A stretch of DNA of 36,044 nt from CAYGBW01 sp964348185 (lineage in GTDB: Bacteria; Desulfobacterota; BSN033; WVXP01): contig CAYGBW010000114.1 in the NCBI GenBank assembly GCA_964348185.1, forward strand, positions 1-36,044. The letters run 5' to 3'. The notes under the pieces are model-generated. The model was not told the origin of the DNA and searched no databases. It saw only the letters and a program-made list of their open reading frames with translations. The translations under genes were made by a program, and so were the position numbers. Numbering within the stretch: position 1 is the first letter of the stretch; each line of letters starts with the position of its first letter. Below are positions 7,930-17,053 of the stretch, in pieces.

Positions 7930-10900
7930 CTATTCATTTCCGATGCTTCGATTAATCTCCGTCAGGAAGTTTCGAGCCTTGTTTCGGACAGACTCTGACT
8001 GGGACACCTCGATGACTCTCAAAAAGATCTGCTGTGCGCTCTCCCACTTTTTCTGGGCCATGTAAATCTCACCCACCTGAAGCAATGCCTTCTCGACGGG
8101 TCTCGTCTGACCGGGATAGAGATAAACGGCCTTCATGAGCTCCACAATAGCTGAGCTGCTGTCGCCCATCTTCTGGTAGGTCAGGCCAATCTCAACCTGG
8201 GCCAGACTCGCTACTTCTGGATCTCTTGATTTTGTTGCCTCTCGAAGGACCTCGATGGCCTCAGCATATCGCGAGGTCCTGGAAAGAATCAATCCCAGTT
8301 TCAGCGCTCCGTGAGACCGAATCGCGTCGTCGGGATAGACCTCCATGAGCTCCGCCAGTCTCTTCTCAGCAAGGTTCATGCTGCCAAGTCTCTCAAGACA
8401 GTCGACAGTCTTAAGAAAGGCCTTCCCAGCCAGATGGTTCTGGGGAAACCTTCGGGCTACCCGCTCATACCCCTCTAACGCTCTCCGATAGTCTTCCAGG
8501 GCAAAATAGCTCTGGGCAATCTCAAAGTAGGCGTCCACCAGGTAGTTACTCCTGGGATAGTGTTTGACCACGAGACCAAACTCAAGGATTGCGTTCTGGA
8601 AATCCTGCTGTTCTCGGTAGATCTCACCAAGCTTGAACTGCGCACCGTCAGCCAAATCATTGCGAGGGTAATTCTGGATCAGCTCCCTGTAACTGGCGAT
8701 CCCCTGGTCTACCATGTTCCTGTCCAGGTAATGTTGGGCGAGTCTGGACAGGATATTCGCACCCAGAGGGTGGGTGGGATACTTGGACAAAAACGTCTTG
8801 GCCCGCTCCACGAAGTTCTCATACCGTCCTTGTCGTTCATAGGCCAGAAGGATTCCATACTCAGCCTCTGGAACCTCTCTCGACTGTGGAAACTCTCGAA
8901 CGACCTGAAGGTAGGTGAGGGTTGCCTCCAGGTAAGATCCTAGATTGTAGTAACAATCTCCGACCCTCAAGACTGCCTGTGAGGCATGGCTGGTCGAAGG
9001 AGGATTCTGCATCACTTTGGTGAATTCCTCAATGGCGTTCTCGTACTTGCCCATTCGGTAGTAGGACCAGGCAATCCAGTACTGGGATTCGGCTGCTAGG
9101 GTACTTTCGGGAAACTGGCCCAGAACGTCCGAAAACCGATCGACGGCCACCTCGAACTTGCCCTCCTTGTAAAAGATTCGTCCCTGAACGAAAAAGGCTC
9201 GATCCAAGCTCGGGGCATCCTCCCGGTTTACCAGTTCCTCAAGGTAGAATAAAGCCTTGGGATAATCTCTCCGATTGTAAAAGGCCTCAGCCAACCTTAG
9301 ATAGGCTTCAGAAGCGATGGGATGATAAGGGTACCGATCCAAGAGAGTCATAAAGTGTTGGATCGCCTGATTCCACTGCCCTTCGCTAAAGTAGTAGAGC
9401 CCCAAGCTGTTGAGAACCCTGGGATAGATCTCCACGTTCTCTTCGAGATCCTTGAAATGGGCGGCTGCTCGTTCTGGATTGCGATTCCGAAGGAAAGCCT
9501 CACCCGTCCAGTAAAGGGTCTCATCCCGCCTTACCGATTCCGGGAAATCCCTCAACAGCCGTTCCCACGATTCGATGGCCCTCGTGTAGCGCTTTGTGTG
9601 ATAGAAAGCGAGCCCCATCTTGAAAACCGCTTCCTCCAAAATGGAATCTCTTCTCGCCATTTCCTCGGCCAGGCGATAGGAATCGATGGCCTCTTTGTAG
9701 AGTCCTAAGTTGTACAGGGACTCCCCCAAGTTGAAATAGACAAGGGGCTTGAGTTCACTCCCGGGATGAACTCTAAGCAGATCCTGATAGAGCTCCACGG
9801 ACCTGGCATACTCCCCGTTCTCGAAGTAGTAGTAACCGATGTCAAACAGGGCATTGTCGGACCACTCATATTGGGGAAAGCGATCAACAACCTCCTCATA
9901 GGTCTCTAAGGCTCTGTCACTCTGGCCTATTCCCAGATACCCTCTGACCAATCCCAGAAGCATAGAACCTGCCAGAGGCGTATCCGGAAACCTTTGGAGA
10001 CCATCCTTAAGAATAGAGATCCCTTCGCGATACTGTTCATCATAGATAAGACTCTGGCCGAGACCATTCAGCGCCTCCACCACGCGGGGATCTTTCGGAT
10101 AGCTCATTGCGAATTCTCTGTAAACCTGTGCTGCCTGACCCAATCGGCGGAGGCGCAGCAGATATCCACCGATTGACAATTGGACCTGTGGCGCCCTGGA
10201 ATGAGTCGGATATCTCTCCAAGAAGAGTCGCTTCGAAACAATCGCCTCTTCGATCTGCCCTGATCTCCCCAACGTCTCGCCCTCCCAGAATAGAGCTGTC
10301 GGGACCAAAGGGCTCTCCCCCTGGCTCCGGGCGATTTGCTGGAACCGAGAGAGGGCCATTTGGAAATCCTCCTTCTCAAGATAGATCCATCCTATGGAAT
10401 AGTGGGCCCAATCAAGGAGTTGGTGGTCGGGATGCTCTTCAACAAGCTGGGAGAAGTGAATCAGAGCCTCATCGGGCCTTCCCAAGTGATAGAACGATTC
10501 CCCTATGTAGTAAGTGCTATAGCCACTCAACTCGGTTCCCGGAACCCCACTCACGACCCTGGACAGAGATTCTATGGATTCTTTAAAGTCCCCCGAGAGA
10601 TACCGCCTCATGCCCTGCTTATAGTCTGCTCTGGCCCCCTGGATAACTCTGGCCAGAGAGGTGGTGACCGCAGTGGAGTAAGCACACCCGGGTGTCTTCT
10701 CAGTTGGGAGAGTGGCCTTCTGTTCCTTTTCGAACCTCTCAAGTACCTTGAAATCGACCTTTGGCTCCTCCTTTGCACCCTGGGCAATGAGGGAGGGAAG
10801 CGGCATGTCCGGGACTTCCCAGAATCGAGAGGAGTCCTTGCCCAAAAACACCACCGTCGGAACATCCAGATCCAGAGATCTCTCCTGCCCCCGCAAACTC

Positions 10901-11025
10901 GGCCCATGGGAGATGCTTAGCGTGCAGGCCAGCAGAACAAAAGCCATGAATCGGGCCCGAGAAAGCAGCTTGGACCATTTGGAAGCAAACCCCATAGAGG
11001 GAATAGGCCGTAAGGAGACTGTCAT
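7930..11025 (-). CDS. Giant tetratricopeptide-repeat protein, probably exported
   Basis: A protein of about 1,030 residues made almost entirely of TPR units of about 36-37 residues, from residue 110 or so (in this numbering) to the C-terminus, more than twenty in all. Repeating signatures include YYIGESFYHLGRPDEALIHF, ALFDIGYYYFENGEYARSVE and AQFKLGEIYREQQDFQNAI, the TPR_6 type seen in YbgF/CpoB and BamD. The N-terminus has a basic region then ARFMAFVLLACTLSISHG, a probable signal peptide or anchor, so it should sit in the periplasm. The open frame allows a TTG start at 11064; ATG 11025 is preferred because it keeps the signal segment near the N-terminus and follows an AAGG. It is co-directional with and 10 bp from exbB. 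Function unknown; a periplasmic scaffold is the likely role. Confidence 0.82.
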   Translation of the reverse strand: MTVSLRPIPSMGFASKWSKLLSRARFMAFVLLACTLSISHGPSLRGQERSLDLDVPTVVFLGKDSSRFWEVPDMPLPSLIAQGAKEEPKVDFKVLERFEKEQKATLPTEKTPGCAYSTAVTTSLARVIQGARADYKQGMRRYLSGDFKESIESLSRVVSGVPGTELSGYSTYYIGESFYHLGRPDEALIHFSQLVEEHPDHQLLDWAHYSIGWIYLEKEDFQMALSRFQQIARSQGESPLVPTALFWEGETLGRSGQIEEAIVSKRLFLERYPTHSRAPQVQLSIGGYLLRLRRLGQAAQVYREFAMSYPKDPRVVEALNGLGQSLIYDEQYREGISILKDGLQRFPDTPLAGSMLLGLVRGYLGIGQSDRALETYEEVVDRFPQYEWSDNALFDIGYYYFENGEYARSVELYQDLLRVHPGSELKPLVYFNLGESLYNLGLYKEAIDSYRLAEEMARRDSILEEAVFKMGLAFYHTKRYTRAIESWERLLRDFPESVRRDETLYWTGEAFLRNRNPERAAAHFKDLEENVEIYPRVLNSLGLYYFSEGQWNQAIQHFMTLLDRYPYHPIASEAYLRLAEAFYNRRDYPKALFYLEELVNREDAPSLDRAFFVQGRIFYKEGKFEVAVDRFSDVLGQFPESTLAAESQYWIAWSYYRMGKYENAIEEFTKVMQNPPSTSHASQAVLRVGDCYYNLGSYLEATLTYLQVVREFPQSREVPEAEYGILLAYERQGRYENFVERAKTFLSKYPTHPLGANILSRLAQHYLDRNMVDQGIASYRELIQNYPRNDLADGAQFKLGEIYREQQDFQNAILEFGLVVKHYPRSNYLVDAYFEIAQSYFALEDYRRALEGYERVARRFPQNHLAGKAFLKTVDCLERLGSMNLAEKRLAELMEVYPDDAIRSHGALKLGLILSRTSRYAEAIEVLREATKSRDPEVASLAQVEIGLTYQKMGDSSSAIVELMKAVYLYPGQTRPVEKALLQVGEIYMAQKKWESAQQIFLRVIEVSQSESVRNKARNFLTEINRSIGNE

Positions 11026-11154
11026 CACCGTTGAGCCTTGGGAACCGCCACTCAGAGTATTCAAAAGGAAATAATTTTGAAGGGTTAAAGGGTTTAGAAA
11101 AAACTATCAGAAAGGCTCGGCATTGTCAAGCAAAGGGCAGAAAATTCTAGCCTC

Positions 11155-12333
11155 TTACCTGCCCATCCTTGCCCGGACCGCTGCCGTCTCCAGGAGCTGC
11201 GACCACCACTCTCCAACCCTCGAACGTTTTTCACGGCCTTTCATGATGAGAAAATAGACCCCCAGCAACAGAAAGACGAGGTTGGGCATCCAGGTAGACA
11301 CCCATGGCAACAAAATCCTCCTCTCGGCGAGGGCTTCCATAGCCGTCATCAGGACATAATATCCCATGATGACGGCCAGGCTCTTAACGAGACTGTGAGA
11401 TCGACCCGATCGTGGCGACAGAACCCCAAGGGGGATTCCCAGAAGTCCAAAAACGATGGATGCAAAGGGGATGGCATACTTCTCATTCAAGACCACCTTC
11501 TCATGGATGTTCGCCTCGCCTTGAGCCTCCTTTCTCCTAATCTCTTCTCTCAATTCCCCGATGGATTTCTCACTGTCCCTCGTCCGGATGCGTCTGTCGG
11601 CGCCAAGGGACTCTACAAGATTGAGTCTCATATGGTAGTAGTCAAAATCGATCTTTCGATAGAAGCTGTCCTCAGGGTCTTTGATATGGATGCTTCCATC
11701 TTGGAGTATCAAAATCACGTCTCCCTTCTCAGGGTCGGACACCAGCTGGGCAGTCTTGGAAAAGATCACCTGGCTCTTCTCGTCGTCCGTCTCATCCTGA
11801 ATCAAAACCCCTTCCATCCTGTCCCCTCGAGTGTTCATCCTATCAATATAGAACACAAGGCCCGTGAAGCTGTCATTGAAGACCCGGGGTTTGAAATCAA
11901 TATGGGCCTTGGTTCGGGCGATCTTATACAGGGTATTTCTAAAACTCCTGCTTCCCCAGGGAAGGGCGTAGATGGCCATGAATGCCGCTGCAAAGTAGCA
12001 TAACAAAGAAACCGTAATCACCGGGGGAATCAGTTGAAAGAGGCTGATTCCCGAAGCCTTCAGGGCAGTGAGCTCCTGATCGCTTGACATTCTCCCAAAG
12101 GCCAGCAGGACGCCGAGGAGAAAAGCCATCGGAATCGTGAAGACCAGGAAATTGGGGAGGATATAGACGAACAGCTCCAGAACGTCAAAGAGATTGACCC
12201 CTTTGTTGATGACCAGTTCAGAGAGTTTGAAGATTCTCCCTACGAGAAGAATGAACGTGAAAACCACCAGTCCCATTCCCAAAGGGGTAAGGATCTCGCG
12301 AATGACGTAGAAGAATATCTTTCTCGTCCCCAC
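11155..12333 (-). CDS. lptF: LPS export permease LptF/LptG family
   Basis: About 392 residues, family YjgP/YjgQ. Transmembrane helices occupy the N-terminus (IREILTPLGMGLVVFTFILL, then NFLVFTIPMAFLLGVLLAFG and ITVSLLCYFAAAFMAIYALP) and the C-terminus (YAIPFASIVFGLLGIPLGVL, SLAVIMGYYVLMTAMEAL, LVFLLLGVYFLIM). The middle is the periplasmic beta-jellyroll domain that passes LPS to LptC/LptA. The SSDQELTALKASGIS loop is the coupling helix contacting the LptB ATPase. GTG 12333 is chosen over a longer frame to 12405 because GGGAGGG precedes it at the right distance and the family start is MGTRKIFFYV-like. The partner permease is not in the window, although LptF and LptG genes are usually adjacent. 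Confidence 0.86.
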   Translation of the reverse strand: MGTRKIFFYVIREILTPLGMGLVVFTFILLVGRIFKLSELVINKGVNLFDVLELFVYILPNFLVFTIPMAFLLGVLLAFGRMSSDQELTALKASGISLFQLIPPVITVSLLCYFAAAFMAIYALPWGSRSFRNTLYKIARTKAHIDFKPRVFNDSFTGLVFYIDRMNTRGDRMEGVLIQDETDDEKSQVIFSKTAQLVSDPEKGDVILILQDGSIHIKDPEDSFYRKIDFDYYHMRLNLVESLGADRRIRTRDSEKSIGELREEIRRKEAQGEANIHEKVVLNEKYAIPFASIVFGLLGIPLGVLSPRSGRSHSLVKSLAVIMGYYVLMTAMEALAERRILLPWVSTWMPNLVFLLLGVYFLIMKGREKRSRVGEWWSQLLETAAVRARMGR

Positions 12334-12358
12334 GGTGGAGACCCTCCCAACCTCTATC

Positions 12359-13729
12359 CTACTGCCTACCCTCTCTCTTCTTTCTGCTCTTCCACCATCT
12401 GGCAAGTCTCACCCTGATCTCCCCTTCAAAGCCGCTATCTCCGGGCCTGTAGTATACCCTGCCCTCCAGGTTCTTGGGGAAATACTCCTCCTCCACGAAG
12501 TGTTCCGGATAGTCATGGGGGTACTTGTACTCCCTCCCGTAACCCAGCCTTTTCATCAGATCCGTGGGAGCATTTCTGAGGTGGAGGGGAACCGGAAGCG
12601 CTTCCTTTTCCGCCAGGTCCCGCATCAGCTCTTCGTAGGCCAGATATACCGCATTGCTCTTCGGGGCGCAGGCCAGATAGATAGCGGCCTGGGCCAGTGC
12701 CAGATGCCCTTCCGGGGACCCCGTGAAACGAAACGCCTCGGTGGCGGCCACGGCGACCTGAAGAGCCTGGGGGTCAGCGTTACCCACGTCTTCCGAGGCG
12801 AATCGCACCATCCTTCGAGCGATGTACAAGGGATCCCCGCCAGCCTCTAGCATCCGACCCAGCCAGTAAAGCGCTGCATCGGGGTCACCACCTCTCATGC
12901 TCTTGTGGAAGGCGGAGATGAGATTGTAGTATTCCTCTCCCTTTTTATCGTAAAGGAGAGGTCTTTCGCCCAACACGGCCTTCACGATCTCCCGTGTTAG
13001 AGATCGTCTATTCTTCTCATCGCCAGGGGTCAATCCCACCGCAAGGTCAAGGCAGTTCAGCGCGACTCTGGCATCGCCATTGGCAAAAATGGCGATGCTT
13101 TTCAGAACCTCGTCAGAAGCCTCCACATTCAACTCACCCAGACCTCTCTCCCGGTCGGAAAGGGCTCGCCTGAGAATCTCCAGGATATCTCCGTTCTCCA
13201 GACCTTTCAGAACAAATACCCTAGCCCTCGACAAAAGGGGAGAGATCACCTCGAATGATGGATTCTCGGTGGTCGCACCAATAAGGATCAACGCGCCCCT
13301 TTCCACATGGGGCAGGAAGACGTCCTGCTGCGCTTTGTTGAACCGGTGGATCTCGTCGACGAACAGAACGGTTTTTCGGCTGTAGTATTTCCTCTGCCGC
13401 CCCGCCTCCTCAATGATCTCCCGGATCTCTTTGACCCCCGAAAGAACTGCACTGAAAGCGATGAAGTGGCAGTCCGAGGATTCCGCGACGATGCGGGCCA
13501 GGGTGGTTTTTCCGGTTCCAGGGGGCCCCCAGAAAATCATGGAATAGATCTGGCCCCTCTCGATGGTGTTTCTGAGAACTTTCTCTTTTCCCAGAAGATG
13601 GTTCTGCCCCACAAACTCATGAAGGGCCCGGGGCCGCATTCGGTCTGCCAGGGGGACCGATCCCCGAGATACGCTGCGGGGTTTCGCATCGAATAGGTCT
13701 TCTCCAGGCTTTTTCGGTTTGATTTTCAG
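12359..13729 (-). CDS. rarA: Replication-associated recombination protein A (AAA+ ATPase)
   Basis: RarA/MgsA/WRNIP1-family clamp-loader-like ATPase acting at stalled forks. Visible: LADRMRPRALHEFVGQNHLLG (family N-terminal box), Walker A GPPGTGKTTLA, Walker B VLFVDEIHRFNKAQQD, sensor 1 LIGATTENPSFEV, and the C-terminal signature (HKSMRGGDPDAALYWLGRML, ASEDVGNADPQALQ, YPHDYPEHFVEEEYFP). Start is uncertain: the frame extends to 13951 inside the phosphatase gene, but that extension does not look like RarA. The first plausible start is a CTG at 13729, overlapping the upstream TGA as CTGA with GAGGGGGAG just before it. That gives about 456 residues, the normal length. Its stop is about 25 bp before the lptF start. 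Confidence 0.84.
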   Translation of the reverse strand: MKIKPKKPGEDLFDAKPRSVSRGSVPLADRMRPRALHEFVGQNHLLGKEKVLRNTIERGQIYSMIFWGPPGTGKTTLARIVAESSDCHFIAFSAVLSGVKEIREIIEEAGRQRKYYSRKTVLFVDEIHRFNKAQQDVFLPHVERGALILIGATTENPSFEVISPLLSRARVFVLKGLENGDILEILRRALSDRERGLGELNVEASDEVLKSIAIFANGDARVALNCLDLAVGLTPGDEKNRRSLTREIVKAVLGERPLLYDKKGEEYYNLISAFHKSMRGGDPDAALYWLGRMLEAGGDPLYIARRMVRFASEDVGNADPQALQVAVAATEAFRFTGSPEGHLALAQAAIYLACAPKSNAVYLAYEELMRDLAEKEALPVPLHLRNAPTDLMKRLGYGREYKYPHDYPEHFVEEEYFPKNLEGRVYYRPGDSGFEGEIRVRLARWWKSRKKREGRQ

Positions 13730-14556
13730 CTCCCCCTCGGAATTTTTTCCGCGTTCAGAAGGGAAACCATCTGCCCATGGATCAATCCGTTGGTGGCCAG
13801 GACCTCTCCCGAATCGATCCTGAAGTGTCCGTCTCTGAGATCGCTCACTCTCCCTCCGGCCTCTCTCACCATGAGAACTCCCGCTGCGAGATCCCAGGGA
13901 CGGAGTTTCATCTCCCAAAAACCATCGAATCGTCCCATGGCAACATAGCACAGATCCAAAGCTGCCGAGCCGTCTCGGCGCACTCCCTGAGAGGCCAGGG
14001 AAAACCTACGGAAATGGTCGAGGTTATTCTCCTGACTCTCCCGGATATCGTAGGGGAAGCCCGTCGCCAAAAGGCTCTGATCGAGGCTTTCCGTCTTGGA
14101 CACGGAAATCTTCCCGCCGTTGCGAAAGACCCCCCCGCCCTTAGTTCCATGAAAAATCTCGTCCCGAATCGGGTCGTAGACAACCCCGAGCACGATCTCT
14201 CCCTCCACGGCCAAACCAATCGAGACACTGAAGCACGGATAACCGTGGACATAGTTGGTGGTTCCATCCAGGGGGTCTACGTACCATTGAATGGCGCTTT
14301 TGGCTTGGCGGTGTTTACTCTCTTCGGCTACGACGGTATGATGGGGAAAACGGTCCGAAATGCGACCAATAATAATCTCTTCACAGAGGCGGTCTACCCA
14401 TGTCACCAGGTCAACGGTTCCTTTGTGTTCGACCTGGCCGGCAGCGCCCAGGTGCTTCCTCTGAATCTCGCCCACCTCCCTGGCGACGGCTTCGGCAAGG
14501 TCTTTCATCGATTGGAGTTCCCGATTCTTCAGTTTTCCGACCCTTCTTGTCGTCAT
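13726..14556 (-). CDS. suhB: Inositol monophosphatase family protein
   Basis: A 276-residue Mg2+-dependent, Li+-sensitive phosphatase. The metal-binding motifs are AEES (VVAEES, about residue 77), WYVDPLDGTTNYVHGYPCFS (about 90-108) and RPWDLAAGVLMVREAGG (about 218-235), all with their key acidic residues. Length is that of SuhB and related inositol-1-monophosphatases. The family also has FBPase- and 3'-phosphoadenosine-directed members, so the substrate is not fixed; the SuhB symbol is by similarity. ATG at 14556; an alternative start is ATG 14508. The stop overlaps the likely rarA start. Confidence 0.85.
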   Translation of the reverse strand: MTTRRVGKLKNRELQSMKDLAEAVAREVGEIQRKHLGAAGQVEHKGTVDLVTWVDRLCEEIIIGRISDRFPHHTVVAEESKHRQAKSAIQWYVDPLDGTTNYVHGYPCFSVSIGLAVEGEIVLGVVYDPIRDEIFHGTKGGGVFRNGGKISVSKTESLDQSLLATGFPYDIRESQENNLDHFRRFSLASQGVRRDGSAALDLCYVAMGRFDGFWEMKLRPWDLAAGVLMVREAGGRVSDLRDGHFRIDSGEVLATNGLIHGQMVSLLNAEKIPRGS

Positions 14557-14645
14557 CCAGGATTTTCTTCAAGTGCCACAGGGGAGACGTGGCTTCCCGG
14601 TTGGGATACCATTCGAGCAACGTCCCTCTTGCTGAGCCGAACCCC

Positions 14646-15485
14646 TCACAGACCCAGGAGCTTGCTCATATTCTCGCCCAGGATCTTGTCCAACTGTTCC
14701 GGATCGAGGCCCGCATCCTTTATTTCGTTCAGGTACCTCTCTTGCCTGATGAGGGGATAGTCACTTCCGAAGAGAATTCTATCCGGACCAATAATCTCGT
14801 GGGCCACACGGTAGATATCCTTCCGATACAAAAAGGGGCTGGCTGCCGTATCATAATAGACCCGCTGGGTTACCTCAGCCACTGAGGGCATCATTTCGTA
14901 GAAGATGAGTCCTCCGCCCCAGTGGGCAAGGATCACGGTCAGATCAGGGAAAGCGGAGACAAACCGATATACCTCTCTGAGGTCTGTCTCCCCTTTGCCC
15001 GGATAGGCATGCCCGACAGTCTCACTGACATGAAGGAGGAGGGGGATTCCTATTTTGCTGATCGCTTTGCAGATCGGTTCCATCCTGACAAAGTCACGTT
15101 GGGTCATCCCACGGGTGTAGAAACCAAGCTCCCCAATTCCCCTAATCCCTCCGTCCACACAGCGACCGATCTCTTCAATGGCCCTCTCAGGCTCCTCTGG
15201 ACTGAAGCACCCAAAGCCGACCAGACGGCTGGGGAAGCGCTGAACGGCCTCCAGGATCGCATCGTTTCCCATTACGCATAAATCATGGCTCTGCCAGGGG
15301 AATCCACAGACCACAGCCATGTCAACACCGGCAACGTCAAGCTCACCAATCAAAGACTCGGGTCCAATCAGCTGAGCCTTTTCGTTCCCGTAGATCTGAC
15401 GAAAAGCCGAGTCCTTTTGGCAATATCGCTGGCGATTCTGGCAGACCTCCCGGGGAAAGATGTGAGTGTGACCGTCGATGATCAT
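14646..15485 (-). CDS. Metal-dependent hydrolase, amidohydrolase-2 (ACMSD-like) family
   Basis: A TIM-barrel amidohydrolase of about 280 residues. The N-terminal metal motif is IIDGHTHIFP (HxH). Other ligands appear as LLLHVSETVGHAYPG (His of strand 5), VILAHWGGG (the GHxG-like region) and ILFGSDYPLI near the C-terminus, with the catalytic Asp of the PF04909 family. Members include decarboxylases such as ACMSD and hydrolases of unknown substrate. ATG 15485 is preferred over a TTG at 15500 because GAGG precedes it by 9 bases; the TTG would overlap the upstream stop as TTGA. It belongs to a run of five co-directional genes. Confidence 0.84.
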   Translation of the reverse strand: MIIDGHTHIFPREVCQNRQRYCQKDSAFRQIYGNEKAQLIGPESLIGELDVAGVDMAVVCGFPWQSHDLCVMGNDAILEAVQRFPSRLVGFGCFSPEEPERAIEEIGRCVDGGIRGIGELGFYTRGMTQRDFVRMEPICKAISKIGIPLLLHVSETVGHAYPGKGETDLREVYRFVSAFPDLTVILAHWGGGLIFYEMMPSVAEVTQRVYYDTAASPFLYRKDIYRVAHEIIGPDRILFGSDYPLIRQERYLNEIKDAGLDPEQLDKILGENMSKLLGL

Positions 15486-15496
15486 GCCGATATGCC

Positions 15497-16120
15497 TCAA
15501 CCCTTTTCAGTCATTTCGAAGAGGCTCACATCCCCTTTGCCACGGCGGAGCACCCTCGGCTCCTCATTGGTTAGATCGATAACGCTTGAGTGTTCTGCCC
15601 TGATGATGCCTCCATCAATGACCAGATCGAGCTTTTTGCCAAACTTCTCTTCAATGTCGCCAGGGTCGCTGTAGAGTTCCTCGTTGGGCTTATACACACT
15701 CGTACTGATGATGGGATGCCCCAGCCTTTTGACGATGCTGAGACAAATCGGGTTGTCAGGAACGCGAATCCCTACCGTCTTCTGCTTGGTCACGGCGATC
15801 TTGGGCACGAGTTTGGTTGCCTCAAGGATGAACGTATATGGCCCAGGTAGGAGCCTTTTCATGGTTTTGTAGGCGTAGTTGGATACGTGAGCATACTGGC
15901 TGATATCGTTAAGATCCGAGCAAATGAAACTCAGGGGCTTTATTCTGTCATGTCTTTTCAGCCGATAGATACTCTCAATCGGTTCTTTGTTGAATAGATC
16001 ACAACCGATTCCATAGATCGTATCGGTGGGGTACCCGATCAGCCCTCCCTTCTCCAGAACTTCTACGACCCTTTCAATCAACCGTTTCTGTGGGTTCTTT
16101 GGGTTGATGCTGATTATCAT
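15497..16120 (-). CDS. yciO: Sua5/YciO/YrdC family protein, YciO type
   Basis: A 207-residue member of the threonylcarbamoyl-AMP synthase superfamily. The overall pattern follows E. coli YciO rather than TsaC: INPKNPQKRLIERVVEVLEK at the N-terminus, GGLIGYPTDTIYGIGCDL, the KRHDRIKPLSFICSDL loop, LPGPYTFILEATKLVP, VGIRVPDNPICLSIV and PIISTSVYKPNEE. The C-terminus ends in a YciO-like SSVIDLTNEEPRVLRRGKGD. TsaC/Sua5 make the t6A precursor of ANN-decoding tRNAs; YciO is related but its physiological role is less settled. GGGAGG lies 8 bases upstream of the ATG. This may be the cell's only copy or a paralogue, which cannot be decided here. Confidence 0.86.
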   Translation of the reverse strand: MIISINPKNPQKRLIERVVEVLEKGGLIGYPTDTIYGIGCDLFNKEPIESIYRLKRHDRIKPLSFICSDLNDISQYAHVSNYAYKTMKRLLPGPYTFILEATKLVPKIAVTKQKTVGIRVPDNPICLSIVKRLGHPIISTSVYKPNEELYSDPGDIEEKFGKKLDLVIDGGIIRAEHSSVIDLTNEEPRVLRRGKGDVSLFEMTEKG

Positions 16121-16233
16121 ACCGATCGCCTCCCTCTGTCTCGAGCCTTTGAGTCCTTGCTCAAACGTTTCAGTCCTTCACATTATCAAGGCTTTCCAAT
16201 CATTATCAAGCATCGCCGTGACACCTCGGTACG

Positions 16234-16707
16234 TTAGGTAATTCTGTAAGCCTTGGCCAGCCACGTTTTGAATCCCATCTTCTTCCAGAAGGCTGCTGCT
16301 TCTCTGTTTTCGATTTGATAGAAGAGCTCCACATGATCAATCCCCCCTCTTTTAAACCAATTGAGCAGCCTGTTGCATAACGCCGTTCCAATTCCCAATT
16401 GTCGGCTTCCCTCCTCAATGAAGACATTTTCAATGTAGCCTACGGCCTCTGGGGTAACAACGGATGGACTTCTATTGATCCGTCCCATCGCGAACCCAAC
16501 CAGCCCGTCGCCTCTATCAGCCACAAAAACAGCATAGTTTCGATCGCTAAGCGCCCGATGCAAGTACCGTTTGTACTTGTTTCGGGCATCAGGTGAAATC
16601 TGGTAGAACCCATCCATCGGCTTTATGTGGCGGGCCAACCCCAGCCACAGTTCGGCGATCTGCTCCAGGTCATCCTCATTCCAGGCCCTGATCCTCACTT
16701 TTTTCAT
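16234..16707 (-). CDS. GNAT family N-acetyltransferase
   Basis: A 157-residue GCN5-related acetyltransferase. The acetyl-CoA-binding motif A is GYIENVFIEEGSRQLGIGTALCNRLLNWFKR (Q/RxxGxG/A form QLGIGT at about residue 102), preceded by GLVGFAMGRINR and followed by VELFYQIENREAAAFWKKMGFK, the usual C-terminal motif. Target is unknown; such proteins modify small molecules, peptides or ribosomal proteins. GGAGG precedes the ATG at 16707 by 7 bases. It stands about 115 bp upstream of the YciO-type gene on the same strand. Confidence 0.86.
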   Translation of the reverse strand: MKKVRIRAWNEDDLEQIAELWLGLARHIKPMDGFYQISPDARNKYKRYLHRALSDRNYAVFVADRGDGLVGFAMGRINRSPSVVTPEAVGYIENVFIEEGSRQLGIGTALCNRLLNWFKRGGIDHVELFYQIENREAAAFWKKMGFKTWLAKAYRIT

Positions 16708-17053
16708 TCACCATCCTCCATGGACGCCCTCCTTATTATATATTATCACAGGATTCTTGATGCTCGATTCCAAATGATGAATCCGTCCCAGATCGACAAT
16801 CTGGGGTCCCGTATCTAAAAACCGGAAAACACCACCCCGAAACCCACAACGGATTCTACTCATTCCGCGACCGATGATGGAGAGAACCACAAGGATCCTC
16901 TGAACCTCAATGAACTGTAAAAATACCGTGAGTTTGATTTAGACCCCGTTGTGGGCCTGTTGATGGGTGGAAACATCTGGAGAGCCATTTGGAGACGACC
17001 CCTTCGCTCTCGGGGGGTCGAAAGAAGGAGACCCGATTTGCACCTCACGGCGT
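16708..17053. other. Intergenic stretch with two inverted-repeat pairs, no gene seen
   Basis: About 345 bp between the GNAT gene and the stop of the conserved unknown gene. A 10-bp inverted pair CCCACAACGG (16843-16852) and CCGTTGTGGG (16946-16955) is 93 bases apart. A second 7-bp perfect pair, CGACCCC (16996-17002) and GGGGTCG (17014-17020), lies about 35 bp beyond the minus-strand stop of the gene at 17054-17539 and would form a hairpin with an 11-base loop. It has no following T-run, so it is at best a weak terminator. A 60-codon minus-strand frame here (16708-16890) has no supporting features. Confidence 0.4.

Noticed and set aside
12335..12850. 171-codon plus-strand frame over rarA
   Set aside because: Antisense shadow; rarA has full motif support.
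13777..14760. 327-codon plus-strand frame opposite the inositol-monophosphatase-like gene
   Set aside because: Long only because the opposite strand is coding; its composition is shadow-like and no domain is recognised.
16708..16890. 60-codon minus-strand frame upstream of the GNAT gene
   Set aside because: No ribosome binding site and no family features; overlaps the GNAT leader region.
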